Notes: generated from the sequence alone by a model not told the origin. Counted from the first letter of the stretch, positions 1 to 7,173 are shown. The stretch is DNA of 8,802 nucleotides from JAWVZU01 sp033722075 (GCA_033722075.1 JAWVZU010000168.1:1-8802); one strand, 5' to 3'. Numbers and translations: made by a program.

Positions 1-288
1 CTCATGCTCGGCCAGGACCGCATCGTCGATCCGACGTCGCGCCAGGATTCCACCGTGGATTCGGGGATGCAGGGTCTTGACCCGTCCGCCCATGATCTCG
101 GGAAAGCCGGTCTCGTCCGCAACGTCCTTGACGGTGACCCCGAAGCCGCGCAGGGCAGCCGCGGTTCCACCGGTCGACAGAATCTCCACGCCCAGGCCCT
201 CCAGACCGGAGGCCAGTTGTTCCAGGCCTGACTTGTCAGAAACGCTGATCAGTGCCCGGCGGACTTCAGTTTGGTGCTGATCCGGCAT
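1..288 (-). CDS. purH: PurH, bifunctional AICAR formyltransferase / IMP cyclohydrolase (5' part only)
   Basis: The gene reads leftward from ATG at 288 and leaves the window still open after 96 codons. PurH catalyses the last two steps of IMP synthesis: formylation of AICAR and ring closure. What is visible is the start of the N-terminal MGS-like domain, which carries the IMP cyclohydrolase activity. Recognisable family motifs are RRALISVSDKSGL (residues 10-22), LSTGGTA (37-43), TGFPEIMGGRVKTLHPRIHGGIL (60-82, read in two pieces). The transformylase domain lies outside. The start is supported by AGGA a few bases upstream on the coding strand (plus 294-297) and by the match to the normal PurH N-terminus. 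It lies 58 bases after fis on the same strand, the usual gammaproteobacterial order. I see no terminator between them, so co-transcription is possible. Confidence 0.95.
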   Translation of the reverse strand, partial: MPDQHQTEVRRALISVSDKSGLEQLASGLEGLGVEILSTGGTAAALRGFGVTVKDVADETGFPEIMGGRVKTLHPRIHGGILARRRIDDAVLAEHE

Positions 289-346
289 GGATTTTCCTGG
301 CGAGCGCGGGCCCGGTTAGCTGGGATTTCGGAATTTCGGTTCGGGC

Positions 347-655
347 CTAAAGCAGCCCGAACTCCTTGAGCTTCTTGCGCAGCGTACCGCGGCTGATGCC
401 GAGCACCGCCGCGCAGCGGCTCTGGTTGCCGTCGACCCAGCGCATGGTTTCCTCGATCAGCGGGCGCTCCACTTCCGCGACAACGAAGCGATAGAGGTCA
501 TCCGGTTCGTGCTCGCCACGGTCTGCGAGATAACATTTGACCGCACTGCGCACGCACTCGGCGAGGCTCTTTTCTCTCGTTCTCCCCGGCCGGACCCCTG
601 ACTCCGGACTGATCGTATAAGTGGAATGTAGCGCTTCCCCCAATGGTTCCGTCAT
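347..655 (-). CDS. fis: Fis family nucleoid-associated DNA-binding protein
   Basis: The protein has 102 residues from ATG at 655, close to the roughly 98 of enterobacterial Fis. Fis is a dimeric nucleoid protein that bends DNA and controls rRNA, recombination and growth-phase genes. The core is clear: SLAECVRSAVKCYL (30-43) and DLYRFVVAEVERPLIEETM (53-71) match the Fis dimerisation helices. GNQSRCAAVLGISRGTLRKK (76-95) followed by LKEFGLL is the C-terminal helix-turn-helix. Residues 1-28 are weakly conserved, as expected for the flexible arm. The frame stays open upstream to an ATG at 874, but that extension has no Fis character. ATG 655 also has AGGGA about 8 bases upstream, so it is preferred. 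purH follows. The usual upstream partner dusB is missing, and a desaturase lies upstream instead. Confidence 0.93.
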   Translation of the reverse strand: MTEPLGEALHSTYTISPESGVRPGRTREKSLAECVRSAVKCYLADRGEHEPDDLYRFVVAEVERPLIEETMRWVDGNQSRCAAVLGISRGTLRKKLKEFGLL

Positions 656-831
656 GCTGCTGTCCCTGATGAGCCGGACCGGTGCCCGGCGGCCATCGGG
701 CGACCATATCCGACCTTGTTGCCGCAGCAGCAAACGGGGGAACGACCAGGGGCGGAAGTGTCGTGGGCCCGTGTAGCTTGCCGCCGGGACAAGGTGTGAG
801 TCTGCCTCGAAGCCGGTGTTGTGTGTTTGAT

Positions 832-855
832 CCGCCCGATCAAGGATCGAGGCGG
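832..855 (-). other. Hairpin in the putative fis leader
   Basis: Plus-strand CCGCC-CGATC, a three-base AAG loop, GATCG, an unpaired A, then GGCGG form a ten-pair stem with one bulge. On neither strand is it followed by a T run, so it does not look like an intrinsic terminator. It lies about 180 bases upstream of the fis start. If the candidate promoter at 874-902 is real, it would sit near the 5' end of the fis transcript, where it could affect mRNA stability or be a protein-binding palindrome. The function is inferred only from position. Confidence 0.4.
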
Positions 856-873
856 TCCCTAAAACGGCCTCCA

Positions 874-902
874 ATCATACTCGGCCAAAGCGAAAATGAA
901 AG
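874..902 (-). promoter_or_regulatory. Candidate sigma-70 promoter for fis
   Basis: On the minus strand TATGAT (plus 874-879) differs from the consensus -10 at one base. Seventeen bases upstream is CTTTCA (plus 897-902), only a 3/6 match to a -35 box. The bases after the -10 are G-rich. Transcription would start near 868 and give a fis leader of about 210 bases. The -35 is weak, so this is a suggestion only. Confidence 0.25.
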
Positions 903-921
903 GGCCTGTCTCGCAGTCTTC

Positions 922-938
922 CCGGCCCGACCGGCCGG
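922..938 (-). terminator. GC hairpin 15 bases after the desaturase stop (possible terminator)
   Basis: On the minus strand CCGGCC, loop GGTCG, GGCCGG form a perfect six-pair all-GC stem shortly after the TGA of the desaturase gene. The following bases (GAAGACTG) contain no T tract, so it is not a classical intrinsic terminator. It could protect the message 3' end or mark a Rho-dependent stop. Confidence 0.3.
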
Positions 939-953
939 TCTGGAGATCCCGCC

Positions 954-2144
954 TCAGGTCGTGGCGAGGCGATACTGCCCCATGGACCGCGCGAAGTCGC
1001 GCAGTGCCGCGATTCCCGTTTCCTCGGCTTCCCGGCACCATTGGCGCAAACTCGCCAGCAACGCTTCGGGATCCGTGGTCGACCGATCCCACAGGGAAGC
1101 GAGCCGGAGGCGATACTCGTAGACCGTCGCCAGCACCTGGCTCTCCTCGAGCACCTGGGACAGGCGTTCCTGCTTGCGCTCGTCGAAAAACCGCTGGTTG
1201 CCGGTCAGGAGCTTTCGCGCTTGGCCGCGCATGCGGCCGAGGGTTCCGCGGGCTCGAGCAGCCTCTTCCGCCACAGCCGGACGGATGACCTCGCGACAGT
1301 AATCGGCCATGACCGAAAAGCGGTGGACGAACACCGCGCGCAGGGTCTCATCATCAATTTCGAGATCCGCCTCGCGGGTCAAGGCCGGGGCCACGCGCCG
1401 GACTTCGGCAAGGCCCAGGGCGGACATCAGCTGGATCGCCGCCCAACCGATATCGAACTCCCATGGCTTGAGGGCAAACTTGGCGGAGCTCGGGAAGGCG
1501 TGATGGTTGTTGTGCAGTTCCTCGCCGCCGAGCGCAAGACCCCACGGGACCAGGTTGGTCGAGGTGTCTTCGGTCGCGAAATTCCGGTAGCCGACATAAT
1601 GGCCCAGCCCGTTGATCACGCCAGCTGCCCCCATCGGAATCCAGATCATCTGCAAGGCCCAGAAGGTCAGGCCGATCGCGCCGAACAGCGCCACGTCGAC
1701 AAACAGGGTGATCGTCGGCCCGATCCAGCTGAACCGGAACAGATAGCGCTCGAACCAGTCGTTGGGGCACCCGTGCCCATACTTTTCCACCGTCTCTTCG
1801 CACAACGCTTCCGTGCGATAGAGCGCCACGCCGTGCCACAGCACCTTCTTGATCCCGAAGATCTGCGGGCTGTGCGGATCGCCCTCGCGCTCGCAGAATG
1901 CGTGGTGCTTGCGATGAACCGCGACCCATTCCCTGGTGATCATGCCCGTGGTCAGCCAGACCCAGGCGCGCATCGGCAGGGACACGACCGGGTGCAGATC
2001 CAGGCCACGGTGGGCCATGGCACGGTGCAGATAGAGGGTCACGCAGAGATTCGTGAACTGCGTGGCAAAGACAAAAACGATCAATATGACCCACCAGGGC
2101 GCGTCAGTCAGACCGCCGGTCAGGAATCCGAGCAGGGTATCCAA
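954..2144 (-). CDS. desA: DesA-like membrane acyl (delta-9 type) fatty acid desaturase
   Basis: This 396-residue membrane-bound di-iron desaturase is expected to introduce a double bond into saturated acyl chains and so adjust membrane fluidity. All three histidine boxes are present: HRAMAH (40-45), HRKHH (77-81) and HNNHH (211-215), plus H182 in GLGHYVGYRN. Hydrophobic segments at about 17-37, 56-70 and 141-177 fit the family membrane core. The stretches VTLYLHRAMAHRGLDLHP and WLTTGMITREW resemble Pseudomonas DesA, which acts on phospholipid acyl chains, more than acyl-CoA desaturases; the substrate is inferred. After about residue 240 comes a charged helical extension of some 150 residues. 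The start is TTG: no ATG occurs between it and an upstream in-frame TAG, and GGAGAG lies 5 bases before it. It lies 79 bases behind the hydantoinase-like gene on the same strand. Confidence 0.88.
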   Translation of the reverse strand: MDTLLGFLTGGLTDAPWWVILIVFVFATQFTNLCVTLYLHRAMAHRGLDLHPVVSLPMRAWVWLTTGMITREWVAVHRKHHAFCEREGDPHSPQIFGIKKVLWHGVALYRTEALCEETVEKYGHGCPNDWFERYLFRFSWIGPTITLFVDVALFGAIGLTFWALQMIWIPMGAAGVINGLGHYVGYRNFATEDTSTNLVPWGLALGGEELHNNHHAFPSSAKFALKPWEFDIGWAAIQLMSALGLAEVRRVAPALTREADLEIDDETLRAVFVHRFSVMADYCREVIRPAVAEEAARARGTLGRMRGQARKLLTGNQRFFDERKQERLSQVLEESQVLATVYEYRLRLASLWDRSTTDPEALLASLRQWCREAEETGIAALRDFARSMGQYRLATT

Positions 2145-2149
2145 AATAA

Positions 2150-2155
2150 CTCTCC
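2150..2155 (-). promoter_or_regulatory. Shine-Dalgarno that fixes the TTG start of the desaturase
   Basis: On the minus strand GGAGAG ends five bases before TTG at 2144. An in-frame TAG lies about 40 bases upstream and no ATG or GTG start intervenes, so this ribosome site is what supports the non-ATG start. Confidence 0.7.
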
Positions 2156-2169
2156 AAACTTCAACAAAC

Positions 2170-2187
2170 GAACCGCTTCCGCGGCTC
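2170..2187 (-). other. GGAA-tetraloop hairpin between the hydantoinase-like gene and desA
   Basis: On the minus strand GAGCCGC, loop GGAA (a GNRA-type tetraloop), GCGGTTC form a seven-pair stem with one G-T wobble. It is followed by GTTTGTTG, only moderately T-rich. It lies about 37 bases after the hydantoinase-like stop and 15 bases before the desA ribosome site. It may be a weak or partial terminator for the upstream gene or a 5' structure of the desA message. Confidence 0.35.
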
Positions 2188-2223
2188 TACGACCAATAAT
2201 CGGCCCCCAATGCTACATGGACT

Positions 2224-4173
2224 TTAAGGCGAGGACAGCAACAAATTGCCTCTATCGTCTTTTTGGGCAACCCATCCCGGCGCTATCCAGGCCGCACCGG
2301 TGTCTGCCATGATCGTTCTCGGCCCGGCCAATTCCGCGCCGACGGGGAGCTGCTCGTAGTCGACCCAGGGGCCCTCCGGTATTCGGCCCGTTCCGCTGTC
2401 AGGATGCGCCAGGCGGATCTCCGGTGCCGCGCCCCGGATCCGGACTCGCAGGTTGACCAGTTCCACCGGCGAATCCAGCTCATGACCGAACCGACGCGCG
2501 TGAGCGGCATGAAACGCCTCCAGCGTGGTGTCGACAGCGCCTGGCCAGGGGAGCGTCAGCGTGAAGCTCTGCCCCAGATAGCGCAAATCCACCTGACGCG
2601 AACTGTCGGCGATATCCGCCCCGGCTTCCTTCAATTCATCACTCAGGCGCCGTTCCAGTTCGTCCAATGCCGTCTCGACATCGTCGGCGTGAAGTTCATC
2701 AAGCGGTTTGAGGTAAGCCTGGGTCGCCTCCCGACCCGGCGCGCTCGCGGCCATGCCCAGGGCGGACAACACCCCGGCGTGGACGGGAATCATGGCGCGG
2801 CGGATGCCGAGCAGCTCGGCCAGTTCGCAGGCATGCAGACCGCCCGCCCCTCCAAAAGCAACCAGCGTGAAGTCCCGGGGATCGTGACCGCGTTCGACGG
2901 AAATCACCCGCAGGGCGCCGGCCATGTGTTCATTGGCTATCCGGATCACTGCTTCGGCCGTGTCCGCCACCGATCGGCCCAGCCCATCGGCAAGGGGCTC
3001 GAGCGCACGCTGCGCGGCAGCGCCGTCCAGGGTGATTCCGTCCCGGCCCAGCGCGGCACCCGACGGCAGCCGGCGAGCGACGACGAATGCGTCGGTGACC
3101 GTCGGTTCGCTGCCGCCGGCGCCGTAGGCCGCCGGTCCCGGATCCGCCCCCGCGGAGCGTGGCCCCACGTGGAGCAGCCCCTCCGCATCCAGGCTCGCGA
3201 TGGAACCGCCGCCGGCGCCGACCGTATGCATGTCCACCATGGGCACTGCAACCGGGAAGCGCCCGATGCGTCCGTCTCGCCGGATCTGGATCGCTCCGTC
3301 GATCAGTGCGACGTCGGTCGACGTACCGCCCACGTCCAGGGTCATGAGCCGGTCGAAACCGGCTGCTGAAGCGGTCAGCTGAGCGCCGACGAGCCCACCG
3401 GCCGGCCCGGAAAGAAGCAGGCGGACTCCCTGGCGAGCCGCCGTCTCGGAAGCCGCGGTCAGGCCGTCGCTCTGCATCACGCTGATCCTGGCATCGGGAA
3501 GTGCCCCGCCCAGCCGGGACAGGTAGCGACCCATCCGCGGCCCGACGTACGCGTTGAGCCAGGTCGCGATACCCCGCTCATATTCACCGATCTCCGGCAG
3601 CACATCAGAAGAACACGACACCGGCCATCGGTCGCCCAGGGCCTGCTCCAGGCGTCCCTCACGACGGCGATCGAGGAAGGAGAACAGCAGATTGATTGCC
3701 ACGGCTTCCGGGTCAGCCGCAGCGAGTTCCTCGAGCAATGCAGTGATCTCGGACCCGGTGAGCTCATCGACCGCCTCGCCGTCGGCACCCAGTCGGCCGC
3801 CGATCTCGAAGCACAGCTCCGGCGGCACCGGCGGCACCGGCGGCGGAACACTCAGGCGATACAGTTCGCCCCGGTTCTGGCGGGCGATGGACAGGACGTC
3901 GGCGAGACCCCGATCCGACACGTAGGCAACCCGCGCGCCGTTTTCCTCGAGCACCGTATTCGTGGCAACCGTGGAGCCATGGCGCAGCCGAAGCCGCCGA
4001 TCCAACAGGCCCAGTTCCCGCAGGCCCTTGAGTATGGCCCGTTCCGGCGCCTCCGGGTCGGACAGCACCTTGTGCGTGATGACGCCGTCGGACCGACACA
4101 CCACGAAGTCGGTGAAGGTCCCTCCGGTATCGATCCCGACAAGCAGACTTTCGGTCACGTCCTGGTGCGGCAT
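2224..4173 (-). CDS. Hydantoinase/oxoprolinase family protein, A (HyuA-type) subunit
   Basis: This 649-residue protein has the full HyuA/5-oxoprolinase A architecture, an ASKHA-fold ATPase that with a B subunit opens cyclic amides such as 5-oxoproline or hydantoins using ATP. Motifs in order: GIDTGGTFTDF (13-23, phosphate-binding loop), HGSTVATNTVLE (65-76), SGPAGG (255-260), DVGGTSTDV (280-288), VDMHTVGAGGGS (313-324), SAGADPGPAAYG (340-351), VERGHDPRDF (426-435), FGGAGGLHA (440-448). The C-terminal part has the usual DLRYLGQSF and ELVNLRVRIRG stretches. The length is normal for a free A subunit. No hyuB lies next to it, so the substrate cannot be named. I chose ATG 4173 because the family motif follows closely. 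An in-frame ATG at 4227 would overlap the divergent ABC gene and adds nothing conserved. Neither start has a clear ribosome site. Confidence 0.9.
   Translation of the reverse strand: MPHQDVTESLLVGIDTGGTFTDFVVCRSDGVITHKVLSDPEAPERAILKGLRELGLLDRRLRLRHGSTVATNTVLEENGARVAYVSDRGLADVLSIARQNRGELYRLSVPPPVPPVPPELCFEIGGRLGADGEAVDELTGSEITALLEELAAADPEAVAINLLFSFLDRRREGRLEQALGDRWPVSCSSDVLPEIGEYERGIATWLNAYVGPRMGRYLSRLGGALPDARISVMQSDGLTAASETAARQGVRLLLSGPAGGLVGAQLTASAAGFDRLMTLDVGGTSTDVALIDGAIQIRRDGRIGRFPVAVPMVDMHTVGAGGGSIASLDAEGLLHVGPRSAGADPGPAAYGAGGSEPTVTDAFVVARRLPSGAALGRDGITLDGAAAQRALEPLADGLGRSVADTAEAVIRIANEHMAGALRVISVERGHDPRDFTLVAFGGAGGLHACELAELLGIRRAMIPVHAGVLSALGMAASAPGREATQAYLKPLDELHADDVETALDELERRLSDELKEAGADIADSSRQVDLRYLGQSFTLTLPWPGAVDTTLEAFHAAHARRFGHELDSPVELVNLRVRIRGAAPEIRLAHPDSGTGRIPEGPWVDYEQLPVGAELAGPRTIMADTGAAWIAPGWVAQKDDRGNLLLSSP
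3819..3845 (-). repeat. Three tandem 9-base units inside the hydantoinase-like gene
   Basis: Plus-strand CCGGCGGCA occurs twice in tandem and is followed by CCGGCGGCG. On the coding strand it encodes the proline-rich linker PPPVPPVPPE (residues 110-119), between the N-terminal nucleotide-binding motifs and the rest of the protein. The unit is a multiple of three, so copy-number change would keep the frame. Confidence 0.7.
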
Positions 4174-4228
4174 GGATTGGATGAGATGTGAATGATTGTC
4201 ATCGAGGCTGGTACGGGGCCCGGTCATT
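4174..4228. promoter_or_regulatory. Short divergent intergenic region
   Basis: Only 55 bases separate the chosen starts of the hydantoinase-like gene (leftward) and the ABC ATPase gene (rightward). Promoters for both must lie here or inside the opposing 5' ends. I see no good -35/-10 pair or operator, and no strong ribosome site for either gene. The assignment rests on geometry alone. Confidence 0.4.
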
Positions 4229-5152
4229 ATGCATCATGACGCAGCCGTGACCGAGCCCGACAACAAGACCGTGATTGAAGCCCGGGCGCTGGCCTGCGGG
4301 ATCGGTCGTCAAACCGTCATCGCCGCCTTCGACTATGTCCTCGCGGCGGGTGCGAGCGTCGCGCTGATGGGTCAGAACGGTACCGGGAAAACGACCTTCC
4401 TGAAGACACTCGCGGGCCTCCTTCCACCCCGGGGCGGTGTCCTGGACGTGCTCGGCACCGGCGTTCCCTCCACCTCCGCAAGGGCCAGGGCGCGCATCGG
4501 CTATCTGCCCCAGGAAACGGCCTGCTACCCCGAACTGAGTGTTCGCGATCACCTGAAGCTGGTTGCAGGCGCCCGGGGAATCAGTCGGGAGAAAATTGAA
4601 CGCACCCTGTTTGACTTCGAGCTTAAAGAGGTGGTCGGCAAGGCCATGGGCCGCCTGTCCGGCGGATATCGGCAACGCGTCATGCTGGCCATGGCGACCC
4701 TCCACGAACCCGAACTGCTACTTCTGGACGAGCCCGCAACGGCCCTGGATCCGGGAAATCGCGAACGCTTCTTCGAACAGGTCCGCAATCGCCCGACACG
4801 GCAGACCATCGTTTTTGCGACGCACCGTGCCGAAGAGGCGCTGGATTTCGCGGACTCGATCGTGGTTCTGCATCGTGGCCGAGAACCCACTCAATTGAAT
4901 CTTTCTGCCGACCCCGATGCAGTGGTACTGGATCTCGCGGACTCGGCCGGCGATCCGGCACGCGCTCTGGCCGGCCGAGCCCTTCAGCCCCTCGGTGGCG
5001 ACCGCTTCCGGGTCAAGCTGAACCGCGGCGAGTCGGTCAGCGACCTGGTCGCGTCGGTAACCGGCTCGGGGATTCCAATCCGCGGCGTGCAGTCCGATCG
5101 CGAGGCGGCCATGGCCACGCTGACCCAGCTGATCTCGGAGGGTGACGCTTGA
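4229..5152 (+). CDS. ABC transporter ATP-binding protein (GldA-like)
   Basis: This 307-residue cytoplasmic ATPase powers the membrane protein encoded next to it. All ABC elements are intact: Walker A GQNGTGKT (48-55), Q-loop LPQE (93-96), signature LSGGYRQR (143-150), Walker B LLLLDEP (163-169) with D-loop ALDP (172-175), and the switch histidine in ATHR (H199). About 100 residues follow the nucleotide-binding domain, as in ABC-2/Gld-type exporter ATPases. The frame is open back to a TTG at 4196 that would overlap the divergent gene. ATG 4229 is preferred, though without a clear ribosome site; GTG 4247 is also possible. Its stop overlaps the start of the permease gene, so the two are surely one unit. 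The substrate is unknown. Confidence 0.9.
   Translation: MHHDAAVTEPDNKTVIEARALACGIGRQTVIAAFDYVLAAGASVALMGQNGTGKTTFLKTLAGLLPPRGGVLDVLGTGVPSTSARARARIGYLPQETACYPELSVRDHLKLVAGARGISREKIERTLFDFELKEVVGKAMGRLSGGYRQRVMLAMATLHEPELLLLDEPATALDPGNRERFFEQVRNRPTRQTIVFATHRAEEALDFADSIVVLHRGREPTQLNLSADPDAVVLDLADSAGDPARALAGRALQPLGGDRFRVKLNRGESVSDLVASVTGSGIPIRGVQSDREAAMATLTQLISEGDA
5137..5142 (+). promoter_or_regulatory. Shine-Dalgarno for the TTG start of the permease fusion
   Basis: GGAGGG lies six bases before TTG at 5149, inside the end of the ATPase gene. The TTG shares two bases with the ATPase stop (TTGA). The strong ribosome site and ideal spacing support this non-ATG start and translational coupling. 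Confidence 0.75.
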
Positions 5153-7173
5153 TCTTCGCCCTGCGTCACGAACTGCGGAGGCTGTTCGGCACCGCAACCG
5201 GATGGACTCTGCTCGCCGTTTTTTCCCTGGTCATGAGCTGGCGCCTGCTCGCGCTGGTCGAGGCGGCCCAGTTCCAGCTCGAGCAGCAGGTCGAACTGGC
5301 CGCGTCCGTAACGCGCCTGGTGGTCATGCCGGTGCTTGCGCTCGGCGCCCTGCTGATCTCGCTCGCCGGCGCCTTCGTTGCACTGCGGATGTGGGGCGCG
5401 GACCAGCGCCGCGGCACGGACCAGTGGCTGCTGGGCTTCCCCTGTTCGAGCGGCACCCTGGTCACGGCACAATGGCTGGCCAATGCCGTCCTGCTGGCTG
5501 CCATGGCCGTGCTGGCGGCTCTGATCGCAGCATCGCTTCGCCTCGGCGCGGAGATCGACCTGGGCGTGGTCCTGTCCGCAACGCTGGGCCTCATTCTGCT
5601 GGGTTGTTTCGCGGTCGCGCTGGCGGGCTTCTGGTCCGCAGCACTGGCCAGCCCGGTCATGGCCGGCCTCCTGACTCTGCTGACGCTGATCGCCTTGTGG
5701 GCGCCGGACGCGGCGGCTTCAGCCCGGGGCGACCTGCTCAGTCCGCTGCGCTGGGTGGCCATCAGCCGGCGCCTGAACCCGTTCCTCAATGGCGAAATCC
5801 GGCTCGACGACGTGGGGTTCTTCGGCGTTGCCACACTGACCAGTCTGGCCCTCTGGCTCACCTGCATTCGCCGCGATGCTCCGGCCCGACGGGTCGCTCG
5901 CCTGGGAATCGCGGGCGTCGCCGCTGCAGCGCTTGGCATGCTGAGCTTCAGCACCGCGGTCAGCTGGGACCTGACCCGGACCCAGCGCCACACGCTGGCG
6001 GAGCCGGCCCGGGAATTCCTGCAGACGCTGGAAGAGCCGGTCACGCTGACGGCCGTACTTGGACCGCTCACCCCGGCGAACGCCATTTCCGAATTCGCCA
6101 ATCGTTTTCAGCGGCACTATCCCGCGCTTTCCCTGGACTTGATCGATCCCGCCGCCGATCCCGAGAAGGCGCTGCGCCTCGACCTGGAGCCGGCGGAAGT
6201 GCAGGTGGGTTACGGTGAGCGAACCACCCGGATCCGCACCCTCAGTGACCGCGAGTTCATCAATGCGCTCGCCCGCCTGGTCCAACCGCGCCCGGCGCGG
6301 ATCGCCTACGCGTTCGGAAGCGGCGAGCGCGACCTTCGGGGTGAAGCCAATCATGACTGGGGTCGTTTCGGGGACGAACTCGCCCAGCTGGGCCTGACGC
6401 CGGTGCCTCTGGACCTGGTACTCAACCCGGCGATTCCGGCGGATCTCGACTTGATGATCGTCGCCGCCGGCGAGGCGCCTCCGCTGCCCGGGACCGACGA
6501 AGCGCTGGTCGATTTTGTCGAGCGCGACGGCGGCACGCTCTGGTGGAGCGGCGACGTCGGTACGGCGGAGGCCTATCCTGAACTTTTCCGGACGCTGGGC
6601 CTGGCGGCCTTACCGGGAACGGTTGTGGACGCCCGGGCCGCCGACGCCGGCCGCTCCGATCCACGCTTTCTCGAAATCCGCCGCTATCCGGAGCACCCGG
6701 TGACCCGTGATCTGCGCGAGCCCGTGCTCCTCCCCATTGCCACCGCCTGGCAGACCACGTCGAACTCTTGGCGCTGGTCACCGATCGTGGCATCGGGCGC
6801 CAACAGCTGGAATGAGACCAGCCCCGTGGCCGGAACCCTGGTTCCCGACGCGGCCGACGAGCGCCCCGGCCCGTTGCCCCTGATCGTCGCCGCGGAGCAT
6901 GGCGGACAGCGACTGGTCGTCAGCGGTGACGGCGATTTTCTGAGCAACCGGTTTCTCGGCAACGGCGCCAACGTCGAGCTGGGCGTGCGGCTGGTGCGCT
7001 GGCTGCTGCACGACGATCAACGAATCGAATTGCCGGTTCGCCAGGAACCGGACCGGCGCCTCGCGCTCAGCGTTCGACAAACCGGCTGGCTGGGCGCTGC
7101 GCTCCTCGCCGGGCTGCCCGGCGCCCTGCTCGCTGTCGGCGGTTTCCTGAGCTGGCGACGACGACATGCCTGA
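5149..7173 (+). CDS. ABC-2 permease fused to GldG/ABC_transp_aux-type periplasmic domain
   Basis: The product is a 674-residue inner-membrane protein. Residues 1-265 look like an ABC-2 permease of the GldF kind: hydrophobic segments near 18-38, 57-80, 104-130, 138-165, 170-186, 222-240 and 250-270, with the charged loop WGADQRRGTDQWLLGFP (82-98) typical of these permeases. After the last of these comes SWDLTRTQRHTLAEPAREFL (272-291) and LEEPVTLTAVLGPL, the entry motif of GldG/ABC_transp_aux proteins. About 350 polar residues that should face the periplasm follow, then a final membrane helix (about 648-668) and a basic tail WRRRHA. In Flavobacterium gliding systems GldF and GldG are separate proteins, so this is a fusion of both. 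The ATPase gene overlaps the start and mutM overlaps the stop. Start TTG, see the ribosome site. The substrate is unknown; gliding is not implied. Confidence 0.85.
   Translation: MIFALRHELRRLFGTATGWTLLAVFSLVMSWRLLALVEAAQFQLEQQVELAASVTRLVVMPVLALGALLISLAGAFVALRMWGADQRRGTDQWLLGFPCSSGTLVTAQWLANAVLLAAMAVLAALIAASLRLGAEIDLGVVLSATLGLILLGCFAVALAGFWSAALASPVMAGLLTLLTLIALWAPDAAASARGDLLSPLRWVAISRRLNPFLNGEIRLDDVGFFGVATLTSLALWLTCIRRDAPARRVARLGIAGVAAAALGMLSFSTAVSWDLTRTQRHTLAEPAREFLQTLEEPVTLTAVLGPLTPANAISEFANRFQRHYPALSLDLIDPAADPEKALRLDLEPAEVQVGYGERTTRIRTLSDREFINALARLVQPRPARIAYAFGSGERDLRGEANHDWGRFGDELAQLGLTPVPLDLVLNPAIPADLDLMIVAAGEAPPLPGTDEALVDFVERDGGTLWWSGDVGTAEAYPELFRTLGLAALPGTVVDARAADAGRSDPRFLEIRRYPEHPVTRDLREPVLLPIATAWQTTSNSWRWSPIVASGANSWNETSPVAGTLVPDAADERPGPLPLIVAAEHGGQRLVVSGDGDFLSNRFLGNGANVELGVRLVRWLLHDDQRIELPVRQEPDRRLALSVRQTGWLGAALLAGLPGALLAVGGFLSWRRRHA

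Larger units (their letters stand above)
656..953 (-). other. Intergenic region between desA-like gene and fis
   Basis: This 298-base stretch has no convincing gene. The only open frame on the fis strand is the in-frame extension of fis, whose residues look random (runs of R, P and G). The region holds a GC hairpin just past the desaturase stop, a candidate -10 box, and a second hairpin in what would be the fis leader. It therefore most likely contains the 3' end of the desaturase message and the promoter and long 5' leader of fis. Confidence 0.6.

Noticed and set aside
289..346. Terminator or purine-responsive riboswitch between fis and purH
   Set aside because: Only 58 bases with no stable hairpin plus T run and no room for a riboswitch; only short CCGAA(A) repeats are seen.
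656..874. N-terminal extension of fis to ATG 874
   Set aside because: It would make Fis 175 residues, far from the family length. The extension has no conserved sequence, and ATG 655 has its own AGGGA ribosome site.
1041..2312. 423-codon open frame on the plus strand antisense to the desaturase
   Set aside because: It has low-complexity, Q/R/P/G-rich composition with no family motif, and it lies opposite a gene with all three histidine boxes. GC-rich DNA commonly leaves such mirror frames open.
2263..3369. 368-codon open frame antisense to the hydantoinase-like gene
   Set aside because: No recognisable domain and arginine-rich composition; the opposite strand has a full set of HyuA motifs.
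4196..4228. TTG 4196 as start of the ABC ATPase, and ATG 4227 as start of the hydantoinase-like gene
   Set aside because: These starts would make the divergent genes overlap at their 5' ends, and neither extension adds conserved residues or a ribosome site.
5142..6218. 358-codon open frame in another phase within the permease gene
   Set aside because: Shadow frame rich in R, G and P. The overlapping frame has membrane helices, a strong ribosome site and coupling to the ATPase.
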